A model generated the notes under the pieces. That model was not told where the DNA came from. It worked only from the letters and a program-made list of their open reading frames with translations, and made no database searches. Shown here in pieces: positions 1 through 5,350 of a DNA stretch of 5,700 bases (positions within the stretch are counted from its first letter, which is position 1; each line of letters starts with the position of its first letter). Position numbers and translations under genes: made by a program. The stretch is from assembly GCA_014378125.1 (NCBI GenBank), contig JACMOG010001000.1, forward strand, positions 1 to 5,700, in the 5' to 3' direction. The DNA comes from Vitreoscilla sp. (GTDB lineage: Bacteria; Pseudomonadota; Gammaproteobacteria; Burkholderiales; Burkholderiaceae).

Positions 1-1134
1 CAGACCAACCCGACCGTCGCCGCTCGCAAGCGCACGACGCCGGGCGTGCTGGTGAACGTGGGCTACGACGTGGCCACCTACGGCGGCCCGGCGCAATACC
101 TGAGCGATCGCCTCTCGTCGGATCCGAAGTCCGTCCTGCAGGCGCTGGTGGTCGACGGCGAGGACCACACGAACGACTGGTCCATCACCGACTTCACCGC
201 CGCCGAACTCAAGCAGTGGATCGGCGGCACCACGTACGACGCGCGCGACCAGCGCCCGACCGCACTGAATGGCCAGTACCCGGTGCTGACGATGCAGGGG
301 ATCATCGGCATCGCCAAGGCGAAGTCGGTGACCACCGGCCGCACGATCAGCGTGTATCCCGAGGCCAAGAACCCGGTGTGGAACGACGCCCAGGCCATCG
401 CCAACGGCTGCGGCACCGGCCCGCACCCGTACCTCGACGCGTTCGTCAAGCTGGTCGTCGACAACGGCCTCAATACCAAGGCGTCGCCAATCTTCGTGCA
501 GAGCTTCGACCCGGCCGCGCTGAAGTACATGCGCTCCATCGGCCTGGCCACCAAGGTGGTGCAACTGGTCGACGGCAACGACACGGACTACAAGACGGAC
601 GCGATGATCTACCAGACCAACGACGTCTACAACTTCGTCGATGGCCGCCCGTACAGCTGGACGCTGGCGGCCGACCCGCGCTACTTCGGCGCCATGCTGA
701 CGCCGGCAGGACTGGCCGAGGTCAAGACCTATGCCGACGGCATCGGCCCGTGGAAGCCGCAGGTGATGAAGCTGACGGTGTCGCCTTACCCGGCGACGAA
801 CGCCGACGGCAGCGCCTACGTGGGCACGCTGGCCAACGTCAACACGATCGCGCCCACCAGCCTGATCGCGGACGCGCACAAGGCCGGCCTGTTCGTCCAC
901 ACGTACACGTTCCGCAACGAGGCCAAGTACCTCGCGGGTGTCTACAAGGGCGACCCGGCCGCCGAGTACCTGGCGTTCTTCCGCGCGGGCATCGACGGCG
1001 TGTTCACCGACTTCTCGAACACCGGCTTCGCGGCGCGCAAGAGCTACCTGGCCGAGACGGGCCGCTGGCCGCGCCAGGGGCGACGCGAAGCGTGCAGAAT
1101 CGGTGGCTTCGACGTCGCGACCCGAGACCACCCG
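1..1134 (+). CDS. GlpQ-like glycerophosphodiester phosphodiesterase, 5'-truncated by window edge
   Basis: This family hydrolyses glycerophosphodiesters to glycerol-3-phosphate and an alcohol, normally in the periplasm or outside the cell. The reading frame is open from base 1, so the signal peptide and the N-terminal catalytic His/Glu/Asp lie upstream. Family landmarks seen in order are NDWSITDFTAAELK (about 175-216), SVYPEAKNP (349-375; its Glu at 361-363 matches a metal-binding Glu of GlpQ), IFVQSFDP (493-516), VQLVDG (559-576), DGIGPWKPQ (736-762), FVHTYTFRNE (892-921) and FRAGIDGVFTDF (979-1014). Recognisable sequence ends at AETGR near 1065. The same frame then reads through without a stop into the zinc-finger gene at 1135, so the end given here is a boundary, not a stop codon. 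Homology suggests the protein should end near 1066-1068, which reads TGG; a TGA there would close it. Family assignment is firm; the exact substrate is not known. Confidence 0.86.
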
Positions 1135-1442
1135 ATGAGCAAGCACTGCACGCACACCCACCTGATCGCGCACGTCATGCCCAGCGCGCTGGGCTGCGAG
1201 GAGTGCCTGAAGACCGGCGACGAGTGGGTGCACCTTCGGCTGTGCCGCATCTGCGGCCACGTGGGCTGCTGCGACGACTCGCCCAATCGGCATGCGACGA
1301 AGCACTTCCATGCCACGTCGCACCCCATCATCGAAGGCTACGACCCGCCCGAAGGCTGGGGCTGGTGCTTCGTGGACAAGCTGATGCTCGCCTGGGCGGC
1401 GATACCACGCCGCAGGACGGGCCGATTCCCCGCTTCTATTGA
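1135..1442 (+). CDS. UBP-type zinc finger protein, with a one-base frameshift near its C-terminus
   Basis: This is a small bacterial protein made almost entirely of a zf-UBP domain. In eukaryotes this fold binds the ubiquitin C-terminus; the bacterial role is not established. From the ATG at 1135, likely zinc ligands are C5, H7/H9, C21 and C24 (CEEC), C37 and C40 (CRIC), C45/C46 and the His cluster H53, H57, H59 and H63 (RHATKHFHATSH), followed by the typical WGWCFVDKLML. After codon 86 (1390-1392) this frame becomes meaningless, while the third frame from 1392 reads LGGDTTPQDGPIPRFY and stops at 1440-1442, resembling the usual end of these proteins. Restoring one base (GCCTGG to GCCCTGG) gives a sensible 102-residue protein. 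As written, the start frame would run to 2058, antisense to the next gene. No clear ribosome-binding site precedes the ATG. A later ATG at 1177 would lose C5, so 1135 is preferred. The frameshift may be a sequence error or a real mutation. Confidence 0.8.
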
Positions 1443-1470
1443 TCGACGCGGCCTTTCTCGCGCATCGATC
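1441..1470. terminator. Imperfect inverted repeat between convergent genes, possible two-way terminator
   Basis: GATCGACGCG (1441-1450) and CGCATCGATC (1461-1470) pair over 10 bp with one C-A mismatch around a 10-base loop. The repeat fills most of the 34-base gap between the stop of the zinc-finger gene (1442) and the stop of the minus-strand gene (1477), where a bidirectional terminator is expected. There is no T-run on either side, so the role is inferred from position only. Confidence 0.4.
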
Positions 1471-1476
1471 CGGCGC

Positions 1477-2064
1477 TCAGGCCTTCCTGTCGCGGCGGCG
1501 CGCGAGCCCGCCGACCAGGCCCAGGCCGGCCAGCATCAGCGCGAGGTTGGCGGGTTCCGGCACGGCCGCCGGCGCGACGTAGTCGTCCGGACTGGCATCG
1601 ATCCAGCCGCGGTAGGTGCCGCCGCCAATCAGCGTGGTGCCGGTGATCTCGAGCGCGTACTCGCCCAGGGTCAGGGAGAGGCCGCTGCCGCTCATGGCGG
1701 TCGGCGCGAAGTTCATTGTGGCGAAGTAGAAGGTGTACTCGCCCGTGGCCGTGTACAGCGTCGCGCCGGAGAACGAGACCGACTGGGCCGGCACGAAGAG
1801 CGAGCTGACGGAAAAGTCGATCGCCGACGAGTCCGGCAGGTCGAAGTAGTAGTCGTCGACGAACGTGTTGCCCGCCACGTGCATGACGTGCTGGTTGGTG
1901 AAGGCGTCGGCGCGGGTGTCGGTGAACGTGAATTTCAGGTCGGACTGGCCCGCGAGGCTGCCGTTCTTGAGGACGAACGAGTTGTTGACGGTGTCCGCGT
2001 TGGCGCACGAGACGGCGCCGATGCAGAAGGCCGCCGCGACGGCGATTTGCTTGAATGAGTTCAT
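1477..2064 (-). CDS. FxDxF-type PEP-CTERM protein
   Basis: This is a 195-residue exported protein with a C-terminal exosortase sorting signal. Residues 1-23 form a signal peptide (basic start, hydrophobic core, cleavage probably after CANA before D24). The middle is rich in Ser, Thr, Phe and Tyr, predicted all-beta, with FVDDYYF at residues 68-74 matching the FxDxF/Y motif of a PEP-CTERM subfamily. The tail has VPEP at 168-171, a hydrophobic helix at about 173-186 and a basic end (ARRRDRKA). In families of this kind the tail is recognised by an exosortase and the protein is released or anchored at the surface, often with exopolysaccharide. Upstream in-frame sequence to 2283 is antisense-like, so the ATG at 2062-2064 is chosen; it begins a good signal peptide, although no Shine-Dalgarno is visible. 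The hairpin at 2102-2128 suggests transcription separate from the peptidase gene. The specific function is unknown. Confidence 0.88.
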   Translation of the reverse strand: MNSFKQIAVAAAFCIGAVSCANADTVNNSFVLKNGSLAGQSDLKFTFTDTRADAFTNQHVMHVAGNTFVDDYYFDLPDSSAIDFSVSSLFVPAQSVSFSGATLYTATGEYTFYFATMNFAPTAMSGSGLSLTLGEYALEITGTTLIGGGTYRGWIDASPDDYVAPAAVPEPANLALMLAGLGLVGGLARRRDRKA

Positions 2065-2101
2065 GGTGGAGTGCGCTATGAGTTGAAGAAGCGAGGCCAA
2101 A

Positions 2102-2128
2102 GAGGCGCGCCGGCTCGCGGCGCGCCTC
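2102..2128 (-). terminator. Rho-independent terminator of the S53 peptidase gene
   Basis: GAGGCGCGCC (2102-2111) and GGCGCGCCTC (2119-2128) form a perfect 10-bp, GC-rich stem with a 7-base loop (GGCTCGC). On the minus strand it begins 9 bases after the peptidase stop and is followed by a short TTT. The stem strength and position support an intrinsic terminator, though the T-tract is short. It would separate the peptidase from the FxDxF gene, whose promoter must then lie between about 2065 and 2101; I see no convincing -35/-10 pair there. Confidence 0.72.
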
Positions 2129-2137
2129 GGTGACGGA

Positions 2138-3877
2138 TCAGTGCGGCGCCGTGGCGCCCAGCGTCGTGGCCAACGCGTCGACGTCCAGCGAGCCGAGGCC
2201 GGTGGCCGGGTTGTAGGTGGCGGTCGATTTGTAGAAGCCGTTCGTGCCGGCGGTGATGGCCTTGAACGGCGAGCCGGCGCCATAGCCGACCTTCTTGAAG
2301 GCCGCGTACAACTGCGGCCCCGGGGTGCCGATGCGACCCTTCGGGTTGCTGGCGGTCACCGGGATGCCCTGGCTGATCAGCGTGAAGATGCCGTTGAGCT
2401 GCGGCGCCACGAAGCTGGTGCCGCCGCCGTTGCCGGTGTAGATCGCAGGCGCGTTGTCGGGCTGCGACTGGAAGACCAGGAAGCCGCTGTACGGATCGGC
2501 GTCGAGCGAGACATCGGGCACGTTGCGGCCGGCGGCGTTCGCCGGCATGTCGACGAAGTCGCCATAGCCGTGCCCGGTGACGGCCGGGCCGCAGATCAGC
2601 GTCTGCGCGGTGGCGGAGACGGCGACGCCGGTGACCCCGCCCTGCCAGGACGGCCTGGCGAAGTTGACGCTGACGCCGCCGCCGCCGCCGACCACCATGG
2701 CGCTGGCGTGGTACGTGTCGAGCCCGTACCAGGTGACCATGTAATCCTTCATGTAGTCCCAGCCCCAGGCGCGTTCCGTGGGCACCGTCACGGCGCCGTA
2801 CTTGTGCGCGTAGGTGTTGGGCAGCGTGGTGCCGCCCGCGGCCAGCACGGTGGGATCCGCCGCCGGGAAATCGACGCTCAACAGCGTCGAGCCGTCGTTG
2901 ACGATCTCCGGGCTGCCCCAGCTGATCGAGAGGACGTCGACCTTGTCTTCGATGACCGCCTGCGCGAACAGGTCGACGAAGCCGCTGCCGGTGTTGGGCG
3001 CCATGTAGACGCGCATGTCGGCGCCGGGGGCGATGCCGCCGGACTGCTCGACGTCGAGCGTCGTCTCGCCGGAGCCGTCGCTGAGCGGGCCGTCGGTCGG
3101 TCCGCCGTCGACCAGCACGTCGGTGATGCGGGTGCCGCTGACGGCGAGCTTCAGGTCGCTCCAGTACTGGTAGGCGTCGGACTGGTAGTAGCTGGCCAGC
3201 GTGGCGATGCCGATGGTCTTGCCCGCACCGGTGTAGCCCTTCCCGTACAGCGGATTGATGTTGTACTTCGCGGCCACGTCGGCCGTGGTGTAGAGGCCCG
3301 GCGGCGTGGTGGCCGGCTTCAGCGGCCCGGCCGTGCGTTGCGGCTCCACGAAGTCGCCCGCCAGCACGCCGTCGCCGGGAACCGTGACGCGGTGCGAGGT
3401 GGCCATCGGCCGGTTGCTGAGGCCCGAGACGACGGAGATCACGCCGGCGAACTGCGCCGGAATGATGGCGTTCGTGGCCGGCGCCTGCCAGGCCAGGCCG
3501 CCGGCGCTGAAGGCGTGGATGGTGGTGCCGAAGGCGGCGGCGATCTGCGCGTTGGTGGCCTGGACGGTGATCAGCAGGTTGTTGGCGTGCACCTTGGTGA
3601 TGCTGAAGCCCTTCGACTTCAGCCAGGCACTGACCAGGGCCACGTTCGCAGGGGTCTGGCCGTAGGTCGCCGCGAAGACATCCGGCGTGATGAACTTGCG
3701 GAAGTTGGCGCTGGCGGGATCGCCGACGCTCGCCACGGCGGCGTCGAGTGCCGCGCGGTTGCGCACGGCCAGGGCGGTGGTGGCGGCGAGGCCCAGGGCC
3801 AGGGTCACCGCCGTGGCGACCAGGGTCAGGGCGGTCTGCGGGCGCGGTGCGCGCGGTTTCACGTTTCGATTGCTCAT
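2138..3877 (-). CDS. S53 family (sedolisin/kumamolisin-type) secreted serine-carboxyl peptidase, probably impaired
   Basis: Sedolisins are secreted, often acid-active endopeptidases made as self-cleaving proenzymes with a Glu-Asp-Ser triad. This one has 579 residues. A signal peptide covers residues 1-37. A pro-kumamolisin domain follows at about 38-160 (RNRAALDAAVASVGDP to VVSGLSN); its usual first part between the signal and RNRAAL is missing. The catalytic domain spans about 195-575. Triad candidates are E271 and D275 (SGETTLDVE) and S488 (GGGTSFVAP). SISWG at 317-321 is followed only 15 residues later by VDFPAADP; the roughly 34 residues that normally lie between, carrying the SGD motif with the oxyanion-hole Asp, are absent. 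At the C-terminus the calcium motif DIT reads AIT (540-542) and GxGxD reads TATYN (552-556). The ATG at 3875-3877 is chosen because it opens the signal peptide, though its Shine-Dalgarno is poor. It lies 50 bases after a PEP-CTERM gene, probably in one operon. Family assignment is firm; proteolytic activity is doubtful. Confidence 0.9.
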   Translation of the reverse strand: MSNRNVKPRAPRPQTALTLVATAVTLALGLAATTALAVRNRAALDAAVASVGDPASANFRKFITPDVFAATYGQTPANVALVSAWLKSKGFSITKVHANNLLITVQATNAQIAAAFGTTIHAFSAGGLAWQAPATNAIIPAQFAGVISVVSGLSNRPMATSHRVTVPGDGVLAGDFVEPQRTAGPLKPATTPPGLYTTADVAAKYNINPLYGKGYTGAGKTIGIATLASYYQSDAYQYWSDLKLAVSGTRITDVLVDGGPTDGPLSDGSGETTLDVEQSGGIAPGADMRVYMAPNTGSGFVDLFAQAVIEDKVDVLSISWGSPEIVNDGSTLLSVDFPAADPTVLAAGGTTLPNTYAHKYGAVTVPTERAWGWDYMKDYMVTWYGLDTYHASAMVVGGGGGVSVNFARPSWQGGVTGVAVSATAQTLICGPAVTGHGYGDFVDMPANAAGRNVPDVSLDADPYSGFLVFQSQPDNAPAIYTGNGGGTSFVAPQLNGIFTLISQGIPVTASNPKGRIGTPGPQLYAAFKKVGYGAGSPFKAITAGTNGFYKSTATYNPATGLGSLDVDALATTLGATAPH

Positions 3878-3927
3878 GGGTTTCAGACATGTGTGCGGGA
3901 TGGAAGGGAGGCGGTGCCGTCGACGAC
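3878..3927 (-). other. Short intergenic spacer in a probable two-gene operon
   Basis: These 50 bases separate the PEP-CTERM stop (3928) from the peptidase ATG (3877) on the same strand. I find no stable hairpin with a T-run and no convincing promoter pair, so co-transcription of the two genes is the simplest reading. Translation of the peptidase would start without a strong Shine-Dalgarno. Confidence 0.45.
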
Positions 3928-4599
3928 TCAGACCTGGGCGGTCTTGGCGGCCTTGCGGCGACGCGCCATCAGGCCGAGGAAGCCCAGGCCGGCCAGCGTC
4001 AGCGCGGCGGGAGCGGGTTCCGGAACCGGTGCCGCGATGGCGACCGTGGTGAAGTCCAGGATGTCGATCTGCGTGCCGTCCGCCGCGTCGAGCTCGATCC
4101 GGAAGATCGGATCGGAGCTCACGACGCCGATGAACGTGGAGCTGCCCACCCCGAAGGTCTCGAACGTCGTGACGTAGTCGGTGTTGTTCAGGGTCAGGCT
4201 GACCGTGTCCGCGCCGTCGAAGGTGCCGATGTCGAAGGCCACCGCATACATCCCGTCGACCTGCGGATCCATCACCACGTTCACGCCCGGGATGCCGACC
4301 ATCGCGAGATAGGTCTGGCCCGAGCCGAAGGCGCCGTCGTTCTCCAGGTACGGATGCGTGAAGTGCTGGTAGGTGCTGATGCCGAGGGGGCCGTCGATGT
4401 AGGGTCGTGCCTCGAGGGTGTCGTCACCCGCCGGGAAGCCATACGTCACGAGGCCGGGAGCGGCCGCGGCGAAGGACGCCGCGTCCGAGAAAGTGGTGTA
4501 GGTCGTCGCCTTCGCGGCGCCGCTGGCGGTCAGCAGGCCTACCAGCGCGGCCGTCAGGAACAGGGGGGCGAAAGTGCGGGGGCGGCAAGAGGGTCGCAT
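3928..4599 (-). CDS. PEP-CTERM sorting domain protein
   Basis: This is a 223-residue exported protein. Residues 1-31 form a signal peptide (MRPSCRPR basic region, then a hydrophobic stretch, cleavage probably after AAKA). The body (about 32-189) looks like a beta-sandwich of the kind common in PEP-CTERM proteins: FSDAASFAAA near the start, FGSGQTYLAMVG in the middle, then VAFDIGTFDGADTVSLTL, FIGVVSSDPIFRIEL and DILDFTTV. The sorting tail has VPEP at 192-195, a hydrophobic helix at about 198-211 and MARRRK. The ATG at 4597-4599 is supported by GGAGAA (4605-4610) five bases upstream. The tail implies processing by an exosortase that is not encoded in this window. The gene leads a probable operon with the S53 peptidase, so the two products may act together outside the cell; that link is inference. 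The binding partner or ligand is unknown. Confidence 0.9.
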   Translation of the reverse strand: MRPSCRPRTFAPLFLTAALVGLLTASGAAKATTYTTFSDAASFAAAAPGLVTYGFPAGDDTLEARPYIDGPLGISTYQHFTHPYLENDGAFGSGQTYLAMVGIPGVNVVMDPQVDGMYAVAFDIGTFDGADTVSLTLNNTDYVTTFETFGVGSSTFIGVVSSDPIFRIELDAADGTQIDILDFTTVAIAAPVPEPAPAALTLAGLGFLGLMARRRKAAKTAQV

Positions 4600-4604
4600 T
4601 CAGG

Positions 4605-4610
4605 TTCTCC
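4605..4610 (-). promoter_or_regulatory. Shine-Dalgarno site of the PEP-CTERM gene
   Basis: Read on the minus strand the sequence is GGAGAA, five bases before the ATG at 4599. It is the clearest ribosome-binding site in the window and fixes the start of that gene. Confidence 0.7.
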
Positions 4611-4614
4611 GGAA

Positions 4615-5334
4615 ATGTGTGAGAAAAATGACGCTTTACGAAGCGGTGACAAAGCCAGCATCAAGGCGTGGATCGGCTTCAGGCGATTGCGCGAGAACCT
4701 CTCGTGGGTGATCTCGCGCCAGATGAGCCGGCACGACACCGGCGCCTGGATGCCGATCCCCGCGGCCGAGGCGCTCGACCCGCGATCGGACCCGAAAGTG
4801 CCGCTGATGCGCGACTTCTGCTCCGATCCGCTTCCCGAGATCGAGATGCGCGAGGACGACGGCCGCACGATCGTCTCGCTGGCCCCCGGCCCGGTGGGCA
4901 CGGCGGGCCAGGTGTCCTGCCTGTTCGGCAAGATCCATCGCCGCATGCCGCATTTCCGCAGCGAGACGGATCAGTTCTCGAAGTTCATGTGCGACCTCAA
5001 CGTGCCATCCGAGCTGACGATCTTCGATCTTTTCGTGCATCAGTCGATGGCGTACGCGACGCCGCCCGCGGTCACGCTCTCCAGCCTGATGGAGCCGCGC
5101 GACCCCGCGCTGGATCGGAGCCTCCTGCCGCTGCACGAGTCGCTGACCGAGCTTGGCTCACCCGCGCCCGCGCCGCTCACGCTCGAGGTGCCGCGCTACC
5201 AGCAGATGATCGACCTGGTGATGGCGCGCATGGGCTGGGCGCCGGAGGAATTCAACGGCTTTCGCCTGCGCATGAACTACCCGCCGCTGCCCGCGGTGCT
5301 GACCACGCGCTACGAGTTGCCCGTCACGTCCTGA
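4615..5334 (+). CDS. Conserved-looking hypothetical protein, soluble, family not recognised
   Basis: I do not recognise this protein. From the ATG at 4615 it has 239 residues, with no signal peptide and no membrane segment, so it is probably cytoplasmic. Blocks that look constrained are RQMSRHDTGAWMPIP (35-49), VPLMRDFCSDPLPE (62-75), GPVGTAGQVSCLFGK (92-106), FSKFMCDLNVPSELTIFDLF (121-140), and the end MGWAPEEFNGFRLRMNYPP (206-224) followed by TTRYELP. There are four Cys (2, 69, 102, 126), not arranged as a metal site. Codon use is normal for the window from about 4660 onward, but the first codons (TGT, AAA, AAT, GCT, TTA, CGA) are not. The true start may therefore be downstream: TTG 4687, GTG 4708 or ATG 4723 (codon 37). 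None has a good ribosome-binding site. The gene diverges from the PEP-CTERM gene and converges on the DeoR-type gene seven bases away. Confidence 0.72.
   Translation: MCEKNDALRSGDKASIKAWIGFRRLRENLSWVISRQMSRHDTGAWMPIPAAEALDPRSDPKVPLMRDFCSDPLPEIEMREDDGRTIVSLAPGPVGTAGQVSCLFGKIHRRMPHFRSETDQFSKFMCDLNVPSELTIFDLFVHQSMAYATPPAVTLSSLMEPRDPALDRSLLPLHESLTELGSPAPAPLTLEVPRYQQMIDLVMARMGWAPEEFNGFRLRMNYPPLPAVLTTRYELPVTS
4625..4652 (-). promoter_or_regulatory. Candidate promoter with palindromic spacer for the PEP-CTERM/S53 operon
   Basis: On the minus strand TTGTCA (4652-4647, five of six matches to the -35 consensus) is followed after 16 bases by CATTTT (4630-4625, a weak -10). Transcription would begin near 4618, leaving a leader of about 18 bases that includes the ribosome-binding site. 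The spacer contains the inverted repeat CGCTT-TACG-AAGCG (4632-4645), placed where a repressor or activator could bind. The surrounding 60 bases are visibly AT-richer than the rest of the window, as expected for a promoter. The -10 match is poor, so this is tentative. Confidence 0.32.
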
Positions 5335-5350
5335 CGCGCGATCAGGACGT
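5326..5350. terminator. Inverted repeat containing both stop codons of two convergent genes
   Basis: ACGTCCTGA (5326-5334) and TCAGGACGT (5342-5350) pair perfectly over 9 bp around a 7-base loop (CGCGCGA). The plus-strand gene ends with the TGA at 5332-5334 and the minus-strand gene with the TGA read from 5344-5342, so each arm carries one stop. Position and symmetry suggest a two-way transcription end, but neither side has a T-run. Confidence 0.5.

Noticed and set aside
216..1442. Plus-strand third-frame open frame of 408 codons across the phosphodiesterase
   Set aside because: It is a shadow over its length except for the last 16 codons (1392-1439), which are used as evidence for the zinc-finger frameshift.
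1436..2008. Minus-strand 190-codon frame overlapping the FxDxF gene
   Set aside because: It has composition typical of an out-of-frame translation (Arg, His, Gly, Pro) and competes with a frame carrying a signal peptide and PEP-CTERM tail.
1443..2058. Continuation of the phosphodiesterase/zinc-finger frame to a stop at 2058
   Set aside because: Past the zinc finger the translation is Arg/Gly/Val-rich and antisense to a convincing PEP-CTERM gene. It exists only because no stop happens to occur in that frame.
2042..2064. Cys20 in the FxDxF signal peptide as a lipoprotein site
   Set aside because: The preceding residues AVS do not fit a normal lipobox well, and an Ala-x-Ala cleavage site (ANA) follows directly. 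Ordinary signal peptidase I cleavage is more likely.
2679..2693. GCC-repeat tract resembling a trinucleotide microsatellite
   Set aside because: On the minus strand it encodes the Gly run GGGGG that S53 peptidases commonly have before the VSxxF motif, so it is explained by coding.
2076..3890. Second minus-strand open frame of 604 codons overlapping the S53 gene
   Set aside because: It is a frame-shifted shadow rich in Arg, Gln, His and Gly. The frame starting at 3877 has the signal peptide and the S53 motifs.
2141..4177. Long plus-strand open frame of 678 codons opposite the S53 gene
   Set aside because: It is antisense to a well-supported peptidase in GC-rich DNA. Its product is a low-complexity run of Arg, Gly, Ala, Asp and Val with no domain, the typical shadow of a high-GC3 gene.
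4626..4645. Hairpin CGCTT/AAGCG followed by TCATTTTT on the minus strand as an intrinsic terminator
   Set aside because: The stem is only 5 bp, no gene ends just before it on that strand, and it lies directly upstream of a gene start where a promoter or operator is more plausible.
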